Assembly: GCF_004795915.1 (NCBI RefSeq)
Contig: NZ_CP039253.1
Location: 310,001 to 374,000, forward strand
DNA: 64,000 nucleotides
Direction of reading: 5' to 3'
DNA from: Rhodococcus sp. PAMC28707
GTDB lineage: Bacteria; Actinomycetota; Actinomycetes; Mycobacteriales; Mycobacteriaceae
Positions 9,009 through 18,746 of this stretch are shown piece after piece. The position numbers and the translations under genes are program-made. The notes beneath the pieces are model-generated. The model searched no databases. It was not told where the DNA came from and saw only the letters and a program-made list of their open reading frames with translations. Each line of letters opens with the position of its first letter. Position 1 is the stretch's first letter.

Positions 9009-10735
9009 TCGTTCAGGATCGACGCTGCCGCCTCACGTGCCGCCGTGGCACTGTCGGTCTTCGACGCGGCCGCGGCCGCGCGCCGGCATTGCTCGAGCGT
9101 AACCGTGGACAATTTCGCCCCTACGTGTGCGACTGCAGCCGACGCAGCGGACAGTGACGTGACACCCAAGCCCACCAGGACGCACGCCAGCAGTGGGTCG
9201 GCGGCGGCCTCTCCGCATACTCCAACAGGCTTGCCCACGGCCATACCTGCCTTCGCGGTGTGGGCGACCAGCGCGATGACCGCCGGCTGCCACGGATCGG
9301 TGAGCGATGCGAGTTGGGAGGACATCCGATCGGCAGCCATGGTGTACTGCGCCAGATCATTCGTTCCGATCGACAGAAACTCCACATGCTCGAGAATGTG
9401 CTCGGCGAGCAGCGCCGCGGCCGGAACCTCGATCATGACGCCCGGAGTCAAACCCCTCTCGCGGACGTCGGCGGCGAATGCAGCTGCTTCTGCCGGTGTG
9501 GCAATCATGGGTGCCATTACCCAAGGACTCGAGTTGGTGGCCGCGGCAGCAGCAGCGATCCCGTCGAGCTGACGATAGAGAATTCCTCGGTCCTGCTCGG
9601 CGATTCGGATGCCGCGAATACCAAGTGCGGGGTTGGCCTCGTCCGGATGGTTGGCGAAGCGCAAGGGCTTGTCCGATCCGGCGTCGAGGGTACGAACGAC
9701 AACCTTGTGCCCGGCGAACGCATCGAGAACTTGACCGTAGATTTCGGCCTGCTCGTCGACGGTCGGTTCCGAGTCGCGGTCCAGGAAGCACAGCTCGGTT
9801 CGAAAGAGTCCGATCCCGTCGGCGGCAGTCTTCCTCGCTGCGCGAGCTCCCGCGCCGTCCTGAACGTTGGCAAGGATGTCGACTCGGTGGCCGTCTGCCG
9901 TAACTCCGGGCCCTGCCCATTGGGACACCCGATCCAATTCGGCTCGAGCCGAGTCAACCGAGGCTTTCGCGAGGGTCGCGTCGGGCTCGAGAACGATATC
10001 GCCGGTGATTCCGTTCACCAGAGCGGGAGCACCTTCGGTGACGTCGTCGAGCCCCGTGACCGCCACGACGCACGGGATGCCGAGCTGACGCGCAATGATC
10101 GCGGTGTGACTTGTCGGTCCACCGAGTGATGTTGCCAGTGCGAGAACCAGACGTGCATCGAGTCCCGCCGTGTCGGCAGGCGCCAAATCGTCGGCGAAGA
10201 GTACGGAGGGCGTATCGGGAGTCGGAACCCCCGGCTCGGGGATCCCCAGTATTTCGGCGACAACGCGGTCGCGGATGTCACGCAGGTCGGTCACGCGCTC
10301 GGCCATCAGTCCGCCGAGCTTGGTGAACATTGCGATGAACTGCTCGGTTGCGGCGACGGTTGCCGAAGTTGCGGGGGCACCTTTCCCGATAAGTTTCTCG
10401 GCGGCGCCGATCCAGCCTCGATCCTGGGCCATCGCCGCATTTGCCGAGAGCACTTCCGACGCTGCGCCGGTGGCCAGTTCCGCACGGGCACGCAGCCTCG
10501 CCGAAACATTCGCCGCGCTCGAACGGAAGCGTTCGAGTTCGGTTCCTCGCCCAGCCTCGTCGACGACAGTTGTATCGACCGGGACGTCCGGACGCTTGCC
10601 CGGACGAATGACTGGGCCGTAACCGACACCCGGGACTACCGGCGTTCCATGCAGAACCGACGAGCCCGACAGTGTCAGGCCTTGTCCTGCAGCCGTGGCA
10701 CCTTCTCGTGTATCGGCTCGAAGCGATCCCGCCAT
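9005..10735 (-). CDS. ptsI: PTS enzyme I (phosphoenolpyruvate-protein phosphotransferase)
   Basis: 576-residue enzyme I, which transfers phosphate from PEP to HPr. Seen: the phosphorylated histidine H210 in GGPTSHTAIIARQLG, the PEP-binding barrel in the C-terminal half (FRTELCFLDR, RTLDAGSDKPL) and the active-site Cys region VCGEAAADP near the C-terminus. The ATG at 10735 follows GAGGAGG. It is divergent from fruR-fruK-fruA-ptsH, so all PTS parts needed for fructose uptake lie within 6 kb. Its stop overlaps the start of the downstream permease gene. Confidence 0.97.
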   Translation of the reverse strand: MAGSLRADTREGATAAGQGLTLSGSSVLHGTPVVPGVGYGPVIRPGKRPDVPVDTTVVDEAGRGTELERFRSSAANVSARLRARAELATGAASEVLSANAAMAQDRGWIGAAEKLIGKGAPATSATVAATEQFIAMFTKLGGLMAERVTDLRDIRDRVVAEILGIPEPGVPTPDTPSVLFADDLAPADTAGLDARLVLALATSLGGPTSHTAIIARQLGIPCVVAVTGLDDVTEGAPALVNGITGDIVLEPDATLAKASVDSARAELDRVSQWAGPGVTADGHRVDILANVQDGAGARAARKTAADGIGLFRTELCFLDRDSEPTVDEQAEIYGQVLDAFAGHKVVVRTLDAGSDKPLRFANHPDEANPALGIRGIRIAEQDRGILYRQLDGIAAAAAATNSSPWVMAPMIATPAEAAAFAADVRERGLTPGVMIEVPAAALLAEHILEHVEFLSIGTNDLAQYTMAADRMSSQLASLTDPWQPAVIALVAHTAKAGMAVGKPVGVCGEAAADPLLACVLVGLGVTSLSAASAAVAHVGAKLSTVTLEQCRRAAAAASKTDSATAAREAAASILNE

Positions 10736-10832
10736 GCGTCCTCCTCGGTTCTTGAAAAAAATGGAGTTCTCGAAACAGGTGTGGCCCAGCTCGTAGATCT
10801 ACCACTGATGTGACTGAGATTACTCTTTGCCC

Positions 10833-10862
10833 TTGACATGTCAACACATACGGGCGTAAAAC
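10833..10862 (+). promoter_or_regulatory. Candidate fruR operon promoter with palindrome
   Basis: TTGACA at 10833-10838 and TAAAAC at 10857-10862 with an 18-base spacer resemble a sigma-A promoter about 35-65 bases upstream of the fruR start. The -35 lies in the perfect palindrome TTGACATGTCAA (10833-10844). The A/C-rich repeats AAACAAC and AACCAACAA follow at about 10858-10878. Both are candidate FruR operators. Inferred from pattern only. Confidence 0.5.
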
Positions 10863-10897
10863 AACATAAACCAACAATAGTTCGGAGGGAGGCGCAG

Positions 10898-11665
10898 GTG
10901 TACGCAGAAGAGCGCCAGCAAGCAATCGCCGAGGTGATCAGCAACCGCGGTCGAGTGTCCGTTGCAGATCTGTCGACCACATACGGCGTGACAACCGAAA
11001 CCGTTCGACGCGACCTTGCCGTCCTCGACCGCCTCGGGGTTATCCGCAGGGTCCACGGTGGAGCAGTTCCGGCGTCGACCTTGACCGCCGCCGAACCGGG
11101 CGTCGGCGAGCGCGAGTACACGCGGGCCGAGCAGAAGGACGCAATAGCGGCCGCAGCTCTCGCCTACCTCCCACTCAACGGCGGTAGCGCCGTTTTCGAC
11201 GCAGGAACCACCACCGGCCGGCTCGCCGCCCTTCTCCCCAACGAACGCGAGCTGACACTCATCACCAATTCGATTCCCATCGCTGCTCGTGTCGCACCAC
11301 TGTCGGGGGTGAGTCTTCGCATTCTCGGCGGCCGAGTCCGCGGTACGACGCAGGCCGCCGTGGGCGAGGAAGCATTGTCGGCGTTGGAGTGGCTGCGTGT
11401 CGATGTGGCATTCATCGGGACCAACGCACTCAGTGTCGGGCATGGGTTGTCCACGCCCGACAGTGACGAGGCCGCGGTAAAACGAGCAATGGTCCGCACC
11501 GCCAACCATGTCGTAGTGCTGGCGGATTCATCCAAGATCGGCAGAGAGCACCTCGTCAGCTTCGGCCGCCTGGACAACATCGACGTTCTGATAACCGACG
11601 ACGAGATCGACGAGATCGACCGAAAGAGTTTGACCGACAAAGGAATCGAGGTCGTAATCGCATGA
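10898..11665 (+). CDS. fruR: DeoR-family regulator of the fructose operon
   Basis: 255-residue DeoR-type repressor. The N-terminal helix-turn-helix is at about residues 5-58 (ERQQAIAEVISNRGRVSVAD, then TVRRDLAVLDRLGVIRRVHGGA), followed by the sugar-phosphate-binding domain with the typical DAGTTTGRLA motif. It heads the fruK-fruA-ptsH operon and is divergent from ptsI, so it most likely controls both in response to fructose 1-phosphate (inference from family and context). The GTG start at 10898 follows GGAGGGAGG; the frame is open 20 codons further upstream without a better signal. Its stop overlaps fruK as ATGA. Confidence 0.9.
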   Translation: MYAEERQQAIAEVISNRGRVSVADLSTTYGVTTETVRRDLAVLDRLGVIRRVHGGAVPASTLTAAEPGVGEREYTRAEQKDAIAAAALAYLPLNGGSAVFDAGTTTGRLAALLPNERELTLITNSIPIAARVAPLSGVSLRILGGRVRGTTQAAVGEEALSALEWLRVDVAFIGTNALSVGHGLSTPDSDEAAVKRAMVRTANHVVVLADSSKIGREHLVSFGRLDNIDVLITDDEIDEIDRKSLTDKGIEVVIA

Positions 11666-12684
11666 TCGTCACACTGACAGCCAATCCCAGCATCGACCGA
11701 ACAGTCGTGCTCGATTCCGAATTCGTACGCGGCGGGGTGTACCGAGCGCGGGAAACGGTCAGCGATCCCGGAGGAAAAGGCGTCAACGTGGCCCGGGTCC
11801 TGACCTCGTCCGGAGTGCAGGCGATGGCCGTCCTACCTGCAGCGCCGACGGATCCGCTCCTGACTGCGTTGGCGGCGAAAGGCGTCCGTTACTGCGCTGT
11901 TCCGACGAGCGGACAGGCTCGAACCAACATCACCATCAGCGAACCTGGTGGAACAACAACGAAGATCAACGAACCGGGAGCAAGCCTGACCGTCGATACG
12001 CAGAAGGACTTGTTCGACACCGTTGTCGATCTCGGACGGGACGCCGCATGGGTCGTACTGTCCGGATCACTTCCGCCCGGCATCGCCACCGACTGGTACG
12101 CGAGCATCGTGCAGGCACTACGCGATACACCGTCGAAGGTTGCCGTCGATACGTCCGACGCGCCGCTCCTCGCCCTCGCTGCTTCGTTCCCCGGCTCGGC
12201 TCCGGACCTGGTGAAGCCGAACTCCGAGGAGCTGGCTCAACTCACCGGAGCGAATGCCGAAGAATTGGAACGCGCTGCAGCGGCCGGCGATCCGACGGCC
12301 ACCGTCATTGCCTGCCGGATACTCCTCGAACGGGGAGTCGGCGCAGTACTCGCGACGCTCGGCAGCGCGGGAGCAGTACTCGTCTCCGCCGAGGGCGCAT
12401 GGTTCGCTACCCCACCTCGGATCGAGGCCCTCAGCACCGTGGGGGCGGGCGATTCCTCGCTCGCCGGCTACATCCTGGCCGATATCGAACGATGCTCGGG
12501 TCCGGACAAGCTCCGCCGAGCCGTTGCCTACGGCACAGCGGCCACCGCTCTACCCGGCACGACGTTGCCGACGCCCGAACAAGCTCGCCCCGAATCGGTG
12601 ACGGTGCGGGCGCTCGATTCACCGCCGAACAGCTCGACTGTCCCCCCGACCACATCCCCCACCCGTTCTTCGACACCCTCCTAG
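11662..12684 (+). CDS. fruK: 1-phosphofructokinase
   Basis: 340-residue PfkB-family kinase that converts the fructose 1-phosphate made by FruA to fructose 1,6-bisphosphate. Seen: N-terminal MIVTLTANPSIDRTV, the glycine-rich GGKGVNVARVL, and the C-terminal anion-hole/catalytic motif TVGAGDSSLAGY with the catalytic Asp. The start codon overlaps the fruR stop (ATGA), so translation is probably coupled. The last ~25 residues are Pro/Ser/Thr-rich, beyond the usual family end. Confidence 0.95.
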   Translation: MIVTLTANPSIDRTVVLDSEFVRGGVYRARETVSDPGGKGVNVARVLTSSGVQAMAVLPAAPTDPLLTALAAKGVRYCAVPTSGQARTNITISEPGGTTTKINEPGASLTVDTQKDLFDTVVDLGRDAAWVVLSGSLPPGIATDWYASIVQALRDTPSKVAVDTSDAPLLALAASFPGSAPDLVKPNSEELAQLTGANAEELERAAAAGDPTATVIACRILLERGVGAVLATLGSAGAVLVSAEGAWFATPPRIEALSTVGAGDSSLAGYILADIERCSGPDKLRRAVAYGTAATALPGTTLPTPEQARPESVTVRALDSPPNSSTVPPTTSPTRSSTPS

Positions 12685-12694
12685 GAGCGAAGTC

Positions 12695-14737
12695 ATGTCC
12701 ACACCAACCAGCGATCCCGCGATCATCGCGGAGGAGCTCATCCTCCTCGATGCCGATCTCGGTGCGTCCAAAGATGCTGTCATCGGACGACTCTCGGAGC
12801 TACTCGCCACAGCCGGTCGTGCCACGGATGCGGCCCCGCTCCGCGAAGCCGCCCTCGCTCGCGAGGCTCAGTCCGCTACCGGCCTACCAGGCGGGATCGC
12901 CATCCCACACTGCCGCGCAGAGGCAGTCACCTCGGCATCCCTCGGTTTCGCGCGGCTCGATCCCAAGGTCGACTTCGGAGCACCCGACGGTCCTGCAGAC
13001 CTGGTGTTCCTGATCGCCGCCCCCGCGGGGGCCGGCTCAGCCCATATGAAGCTGCTCTCCAGCCTGGCTCGCGCCCTGGTCAAGCCAGAGTTCGTCACCT
13101 CGCTTCGGGACGCCCCTTCGCCGGCCGACATCGTCGCGTTGGTAGACGGCGTCATCAACCCGGCGGCAAAAGCCCCTGCAAAGACCCCCGCGAAGGCTGC
13201 GGCAACTTCCGTTCCAGAAGCCTCGGCGCCGGCGGCCACCTCTGCTGCCAAGCACATCGTGGCGGTGACGGCATGTCCCACCGGAATTGCCCACACCTAC
13301 ATGGCTGCTGACTCGCTAGTCGCCGCCGGTGAGCGCGCTGGAGTCACCGTGCATGTGGAGACGCAGGGATCGAGCGGTAGCACTCCCCTCGATCCGGCTC
13401 TGATCGCCAGCGCCGAGGCCGTCATCTTCGCCACCGATGTCGGCGTCAAGGGCAAAGAGCGATTCGCGGGCAAGCCCGTCGTATCCTCGGGTGTCAAACG
13501 CGCGATCAACGAGCCCGACGTCATGGTGACCGAGGCATTGCGCGCCGCCGAAAATCCCGATGCCGCACGTGTTTCCGGAACCGCGGCAGCAGCAGGATCG
13601 GCCAGCACCGGCGCAGGAGAACTGGGTTGGGGCACACGCATCCGGCAGATTCTGCTGACCGGCGTCAGCTACATGATTCCGTTCGTCGCGGCGGGTGGTC
13701 TGCTGATCGCTCTCGGCTTCCTGCTGGGTGGATACGAGATCAAGGATGTCGCCGAGGGCATCGTCGTCGACAACTCCCTCACCTCGCTTCCCACCGGCGG
13801 GCTGACCGCGTATCTCGGCGCAGTGCTGTTCCAGATCGGCGCGTTGTCGTTCAGCTTCCTGGTGCCTGCACTCGCCGGCTACATCTCGTATGCCATCGCC
13901 GACAGACCCGGTCTTGCGCCGGGCTTCACGGCAGGCGCTGTCGCCGTACTCGTCGGTGCGGGCTTCATCGGTGGTCTCGTCGGCGGTCTGATCGCAGGAT
14001 TCGTCGCCCTCTGGATCAGCAGGTGGAAGATCCCGACGGTTCTCCGCGGTCTCATGCCCGTCGTCATCATTCCGCTGTTCGCCACGTTGATCGTCGGCGC
14101 CATCATGTTCCTCGTACTCGGCAAACCGCTTGCCGCCATCACCAGCGGACTGACCAACTGGCTCAACGGTCTGACCGGCAGCTCGATCATCATTCTCGGC
14201 ATCATCCTCGGACTCATGATGTGCTTCGACCTAGGAGGACCGGTCAACAAAGCTGCTTACGCGTTCGCCACCGCAGGTCTGTCGGTCACCGACACCGCGT
14301 CGCTTCGAATCATGGCCGCAGTGATGGCGGCAGGAATGGTTCCCCCTCTTGCTCTTGCCCTGGCGTCGGCTGTCCGCCCCAAGATCTTCACCGAGGCAGA
14401 ACGCGAGAACGGTAAGGCTGCATGGTTCCTCGGTGCTGCATTCATCTCCGAGGGCGCCATTCCGTTTGCCGCAGCAGACCCGCTGCGCGTCATCCCGTCG
14501 ATGATGGCAGGTGGAGCGGTCACAGGCGCACTGGTCATGGCAATGGACGTGACGCTCAGTGCGCCACACGGTGGAATCTTCGTATTCTTCGCCGTCGGCG
14601 GAATCCTGTGGTTCCTGGTCGCCCTGGCGGCAGGCACGATCGTCTCGGCAGTGCTGGTCATCGCAGCGAAGCAGTTCGTCAAGGGCAAGAACTCGCCCAC
14701 CGAGGCAGAGCTCGACCCCGATCTCGTCACCGCCTGA
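12695..14737 (+). CDS. fruA: PTS fructose transporter, fused EIIA-EIIB-EIIC
   Basis: 680-residue fused permease of the fructose PTS. EIIA occupies about residues 1-155 with phosphorylated H72 (GGIAIPHCRAEA). An Ala/Pro/Lys-rich linker (about 156-185) follows. EIIB has phosphocysteine C194 (VTACPTGIAH). The rest is the multi-spanning EIIC channel. It imports fructose and phosphorylates it to fructose 1-phosphate. Its SD (AGGAGCGAAG) overlaps the fruK stop, so the genes form one operon with fruR upstream and ptsH downstream. Confidence 0.97.
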   Translation: MSTPTSDPAIIAEELILLDADLGASKDAVIGRLSELLATAGRATDAAPLREAALAREAQSATGLPGGIAIPHCRAEAVTSASLGFARLDPKVDFGAPDGPADLVFLIAAPAGAGSAHMKLLSSLARALVKPEFVTSLRDAPSPADIVALVDGVINPAAKAPAKTPAKAAATSVPEASAPAATSAAKHIVAVTACPTGIAHTYMAADSLVAAGERAGVTVHVETQGSSGSTPLDPALIASAEAVIFATDVGVKGKERFAGKPVVSSGVKRAINEPDVMVTEALRAAENPDAARVSGTAAAAGSASTGAGELGWGTRIRQILLTGVSYMIPFVAAGGLLIALGFLLGGYEIKDVAEGIVVDNSLTSLPTGGLTAYLGAVLFQIGALSFSFLVPALAGYISYAIADRPGLAPGFTAGAVAVLVGAGFIGGLVGGLIAGFVALWISRWKIPTVLRGLMPVVIIPLFATLIVGAIMFLVLGKPLAAITSGLTNWLNGLTGSSIIILGIILGLMMCFDLGGPVNKAAYAFATAGLSVTDTASLRIMAAVMAAGMVPPLALALASAVRPKIFTEAERENGKAAWFLGAAFISEGAIPFAAADPLRVIPSMMAGGAVTGALVMAMDVTLSAPHGGIFVFFAVGGILWFLVALAAGTIVSAVLVIAAKQFVKGKNSPTEAELDPDLVTA

Positions 14738-14774
14738 TCGACCACCCTCGCTACACACAACCAAGGAGCACATC

Positions 14775-15032
14775 ATGCCCAGCACCACAGTCGCCGTCGG
14801 ATCGTCCATCGGCCTGCACGCTCGCCCCGCAGCGCTCATCGCCGACGCCGTTGCCGAAGCAGGCGTCGAAGTCACCCTCGCGGTGGAAGACCAGGAGCCG
14901 GTCGATGCCGGATCCGCGCTGATGATCATGACCCTCGGCGCCACCAAGGGGACCGAGGTCGTCGTCGAGAGCGAGGATCAGGCAACACTCGACAAGATCG
15001 TGGCGCTGGTCGCCGCCGATCTGGACGCCTGA
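14775..15032 (+). CDS. ptsH: Phosphocarrier protein HPr
   Basis: 85-residue HPr. It has the phosphorylation site H15 in GLHARPA, standard family length, and AAGGAG seven bases before the ATG. It carries phosphate from enzyme I to FruA. S47 in AGSALMIM aligns with the regulatory Ser46 of Firmicute HPr, although actinobacteria generally lack the HPr kinase. It is the last gene of the fru operon, 37 bases after fruA. Confidence 0.97.
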   Translation: MPSTTVAVGSSIGLHARPAALIADAVAEAGVEVTLAVEDQEPVDAGSALMIMTLGATKGTEVVVESEDQATLDKIVALVAADLDA

Positions 15033-15044
15033 CGTCCCGTCGCG

Positions 15045-16103
15045 TCACCTGCGGCGTGCAGTCCTGACACCGTAGCCGACCGACAACAGAACGAGAACAC
15101 CCGCGACGGCCATCGCACCGAGTACCCATCGGCTCTTCGAATCGGACTCGGCGCCGGCCGTCGCGAGTTGTGTATCGGTACGTTCGACGACCACGAGATC
15201 GGTTGCACCACGGAGCATCTGGATAGGGGGCAGCGGCCCGGCCGCTGCCTCCGACCCGACTACCCTCGACGCGACTGCCTCCGAGGCGATGAGAAGGTTT
15301 CCTTCGGAATCGAAGGCAATTGCCTCACCCTGGGGTTGCTGGGGCGCCGCGACGACGACAGGATCGCTGTCGAGGGCCTCCACGATATCGCCGTCGTGGA
15401 CGCCGAACAGGTAGAGATCGTTGTACGTTCGGACCGCGACAACGGTGCCGTCAGCACTGATCGCCCCGCCGGTGGCCAAAATCGAACCAGCGACGAAGGC
15501 CGGACCACCGGGAGTTGCGGTGCGCTCGAAGGCCAACTCGCCGACCTTCTGCAGCGGCGTCGGACCGGGTGAAGGCAACTGATCGACGGTCGTGTCTCCG
15601 ACAGGGACGTAGATCCCGCTGACTCCGGAAAGCTCCTTGGTCACCACCACCGGCCGTCCCGACGGCTCGATAAGCAGCGTCTCCGCGTCATGCGGTCCGT
15701 CCGGGTACGTCAGACGATGCAGCTCACCCGCACCGGTCGAGGGATCCATGCCGGTGATCGCGATGGTGTCGCGACGCCCACGGTTGTCTCCGGTGTCGGA
15801 AAGCCACAGGCGTCCACCGTGAGAGGCAAGATCTTCGACATCGTAGGGATCGACAGGGACGTCGAGCCAACGCACGACTGCGCATTGCTCATCGAGCACG
15901 GCCAACCGATGATCGGTACCGCTGTCGCCGATCGCATAGAGCACACCGTCGATCGAAGTCAAACCGGATAGCTCTTCGAGACCCGGATCCACAGGGCTGC
16001 AATATGTTTCGAACTGCGCGCTGCGAACCTCGGGAGCCGCACCCGCCGGTGCGGCCCCGAGAAGTACACACGAGAGCGCCCCCGCAATCACAATCGATCG
16101 CAT
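15045..16103 (-). CDS. Secreted, C-terminally membrane-anchored beta-propeller-like protein
   Basis: 352-residue protein of unknown function. It has a clear signal peptide (MRSIVIAGALSCVLLGAAPAGA), then an extracytoplasmic domain of about 270 residues with recurring strand-turn patterns (DGVLYAIGDSGTDHRLAVLD, GGRLWLSDTGDNRGRRD, GEAIAFDSEGNLLIASE). These suggest an NHL/SMP30-like or esterase-phytase-like propeller. A C-terminal membrane helix with an RTARRR tail follows. It lies four bases after hflX on the same strand, so it may share its transcript. No catalytic residues can be named. Confidence 0.8.
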   Translation of the reverse strand: MRSIVIAGALSCVLLGAAPAGAAPEVRSAQFETYCSPVDPGLEELSGLTSIDGVLYAIGDSGTDHRLAVLDEQCAVVRWLDVPVDPYDVEDLASHGGRLWLSDTGDNRGRRDTIAITGMDPSTGAGELHRLTYPDGPHDAETLLIEPSGRPVVVTKELSGVSGIYVPVGDTTVDQLPSPGPTPLQKVGELAFERTATPGGPAFVAGSILATGGAISADGTVVAVRTYNDLYLFGVHDGDIVEALDSDPVVVAAPQQPQGEAIAFDSEGNLLIASEAVASRVVGSEAAAGPLPPIQMLRGATDLVVVERTDTQLATAGAESDSKSRWVLGAMAVAGVLVLLSVGYGVRTARRR

Positions 16104-16107
16104 CGAC

Positions 16108-17793
16108 TCAGGCAGGAGCCACTGCAGCGCCGACGGCGAACTCGGCGAGCACCGAGGCTAGCGCGGTAGGCACCCGAGCCTCGACGCGTGTGCCGTCTGC
16201 CTCGTGCGAGGAGTGCGTGATCCGGCCTTCGGTGTGGATCCGAGCGACGAGATCGCCGCGCGTATACGGCACCAGTACGTCGACCTGTGCTTCCGGCCAG
16301 GCAAGGACTTCGCCGAGATGATCACGCAAATCTTCGATTCCCTCACCCGTCCGTGCAGAGACGAAGCGCGCTCCCGGAAACAAACCACGAAGCTGAGTCA
16401 ATTGCACCGGATCTGCGGCATCGATCTTGTTGACCACGATCAGTTCCGGCGGCATCTTGGACTCTCGTTCCTTGACGACGTCCATGATCACCTCGCGAAC
16501 TGCGGTGATCTGGTCCACAGGAAGCGGATCGGAACCGTCGACGACGTGCAGCAACAGATCGGCGTCCGTCACTTCCTCCAACGTCGAACGGAAGGCTTCC
16601 ACCAGCTGGGTCGGCAGATGCCGCACGAATCCGACAGTGTCGGTGAGCACGATCGCGCGGCCGTCTTCAAGCGTCGACCTGCGAGAGGTCGGGTCGAGGG
16701 TGGCGAACAGTGCGTTCTGTACCAGCACGCCCGAACCGGTGAGCGCATTGAGCACACTCGACTTGCCTGCGTTGGTGTACCCGACGATCGCGATGGACGG
16801 CACAGTGCTCTCGAGGCGGCGCTCACGCTTGGTGTCGCGGGCCTGCTTCATGCCCTTGATCTCACGGCGAAGCTTGGCCATACGCTCACGAATGCGTCGC
16901 CGGTCGGTTTCGATCTTCGTCTCACCGGGGCCACGAAGTCCTACCCCGCCGTTGCTTCCCGCCCGGCCACCCGCCTGACGTGACATGGACTCGCCCCAGC
17001 CGCGAAGCCGAGGGAGCATGTACTCCATCTGCGCGAACGCCACCTGCGCCTTGCCCTCGCGCGAGGTTGCATGTTGAGCGAAGATATCGAGGATCAACGC
17101 CGTCCGGTCGATAACCTTGACCTTGACGACCTTCTCCAGCGCATTGAGCTGAGCCGGGGTCAATTCACCGTCGCAAACCACGGTATCGGCGCCTGTCGTC
17201 ACGACGACATCGCGGACCTCTTTGGCCTTACCGGAACCGATGTAGGTCGCCGCATCGGGCTTGTCGCGTCGCTGCACGAGCGCTTCCAGTACCTCTGATC
17301 CTGCAGTTTCGGCCAACGCAGCCAGCTCCGCCATACTGGATTCCGCTTGCGCTGCGGTGCCGCTGGTCCACACGCCGACCAAGACGACTCGTTCGAGCCG
17401 CAACTGCCGGTACTCGACCTCGGTGACGTCCTCGAGCTCGGTAGACAAACCTGCCACACGACGCAATGCAGTACGTTCTTCGAGCTGCATGTCTCCAGCG
17501 GACGGAGAGGACTCATCGGCGGGGAGCGGTGATCGAGAGAGTCGACGCGACCAGGCATCGGACTCCTGCCGAGTCCACGACGAGCCTTGCTCTGGCCCAC
17601 TGTCCTCCGCAGCGACAGACTCGGCTGTATCGCCCTCAGCCGTGTCCGGCCCAGAGGAGTGCTGCGCAGTGAGGTTTTGCGCAGTGAGGTTTTGTTCAGT
17701 GAGGTTCTGCTTCACTGAATCCTGCTGTTCTGAATCCGCTATTTCGTCATTCCTCGAGTCGGAATCGCTATCGATTCGATGTGTGTTGGTCAT
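16108..17793 (-). CDS. hflX: GTPase HflX
   Basis: 561-residue ribosome-associated GTPase that splits stalled ribosomes (family knowledge). After an acidic, Gln/Ser-rich extension of about 115 residues come the HflX N-domain (YIGSGKAKEV), the G1 P-loop GYTNAGKSS at 338-346, G3 DTVGFVRHLP and G4 NKID. The extension contains a QNLT-x repeat from three tandem 15-bp units. The ATG at 17793 has only a weak SD. It shares a strand and close spacing with dapF and miaA, as in mycobacteria. Confidence 0.95.
   Translation of the reverse strand: MTNTHRIDSDSDSRNDEIADSEQQDSVKQNLTEQNLTAQNLTAQHSSGPDTAEGDTAESVAAEDSGPEQGSSWTRQESDAWSRRLSRSPLPADESSPSAGDMQLEERTALRRVAGLSTELEDVTEVEYRQLRLERVVLVGVWTSGTAAQAESSMAELAALAETAGSEVLEALVQRRDKPDAATYIGSGKAKEVRDVVVTTGADTVVCDGELTPAQLNALEKVVKVKVIDRTALILDIFAQHATSREGKAQVAFAQMEYMLPRLRGWGESMSRQAGGRAGSNGGVGLRGPGETKIETDRRRIRERMAKLRREIKGMKQARDTKRERRLESTVPSIAIVGYTNAGKSSVLNALTGSGVLVQNALFATLDPTSRRSTLEDGRAIVLTDTVGFVRHLPTQLVEAFRSTLEEVTDADLLLHVVDGSDPLPVDQITAVREVIMDVVKERESKMPPELIVVNKIDAADPVQLTQLRGLFPGARFVSARTGEGIEDLRDHLGEVLAWPEAQVDVLVPYTRGDLVARIHTEGRITHSSHEADGTRVEARVPTALASVLAEFAVGAAVAPA
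17666..17710. repeat. Three tandem 15-bp repeats in the hflX 5' region
   Basis: Three adjacent 15-bp units (17666-17680, 17681-17695, 17696-17710), differing at a few bases, with core cagtgaggtt. In frame they encode QNLT-x repeats in the disordered HflX N-terminus. The multiple-of-three length keeps the frame. Confidence 0.85.
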
Positions 17794-17838
17794 ACGCCGT
17801 CAATGATCCACTAAATCCCCAGCGCATGCACATGAGAT

Positions 17839-18708
17839 TCACGCACGCTCGCGCCACCACTGGTCATCGATGGTGCCGTTCGCCAACAGCACAGACGGCC
17901 CGCGAAGCGATGCACCCTCATCGTCGATCGACACCGTCACCTCGCCGCCTGGCACACCTACCACCACTCGACCGGAATCGAGGCCCTCGTACGACAACGC
18001 TGCTGCTGCTGCTGCCACCGTGCCGGTCCCGCACGAACGCGTCTCCCCGACACCGCGCTCGAAAACGCGCATGTCGACGCGACCGGATTGCAGTCGGGTG
18101 AGAATTTCGACGTTGGCGCCCGCGGTGAAGAAACCGCCGTCCAGTTCCGGTGGTGTTGCCAGATCGAGCGCACGTAGGGAAGCGATGTCGGCAGCCGGGT
18201 CCACGCACGCAAGATGGGGATTTCCGACGTCGATTCCGATTCCGTCGTACCGACGTCCACCGAGGGTCGTGCTGCTGGCACCCATCAAGTGGACTTCGCC
18301 CATGCCGACGGTGACGTCTGCGGTGGTGTCATCGAAAGCGTGCACCGTGACCGGTCTCGCGCCGGCCCGGGAACCGACCACGAAACAATCGCTCGATTCG
18401 AGGCCGTTCGCACGCAGGTAGTGCGCAAATACCCGAACGCCATTGCCGCACATCTCGGCGATGCTGCCGTCTGCGTTTCGGTAGTCCATGAACCAGTCCG
18501 CGGGCCCGACGCCCGGGGGCAGGCGGTCGAGGACGCCCGCATCGCGAAGACGCCCTGCGCGTGAAACCCGCAGTACTCCGTCTGCTCCGAGGCCCTGTCT
18601 GCGATCACACAGGGCCGCTACGCGGACACGAAGTAGCTCGATCTCGACATCTGGATCGTGCAGCACGAGAAAATCGTTCTGCGTTCCGTGGCCCTTGGCG
18701 AAATGCAT
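17839..18708 (-). CDS. dapF: Diaminopimelate epimerase
   Basis: 289-residue enzyme that interconverts LL- and meso-diaminopimelate for lysine and peptidoglycan synthesis. The two catalytic cysteines are C87 in MCGNGVR and C226 in SCGTGT. The ATG at 18708 gives the canonical N-terminus ([14 protein letters not shown]); 65 further open codons upstream carry no family sequence. It sits 45 bases downstream of miaA's neighbourhood in the conserved hflX-dapF-miaA block. Confidence 0.96.
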   Translation of the reverse strand: MHFAKGHGTQNDFLVLHDPDVEIELLRVRVAALCDRRQGLGADGVLRVSRAGRLRDAGVLDRLPPGVGPADWFMDYRNADGSIAEMCGNGVRVFAHYLRANGLESSDCFVVGSRAGARPVTVHAFDDTTADVTVGMGEVHLMGASSTTLGGRRYDGIGIDVGNPHLACVDPAADIASLRALDLATPPELDGGFFTAGANVEILTRLQSGRVDMRVFERGVGETRSCGTGTVAAAAAALSYEGLDSGRVVVGVPGGEVTVSIDDEGASLRGPSVLLANGTIDDQWWRERA

Positions 18709-18746
18709 AGCGCAAAGTCTAGGGTGTGCTCCTTCCAACCTCCGAC

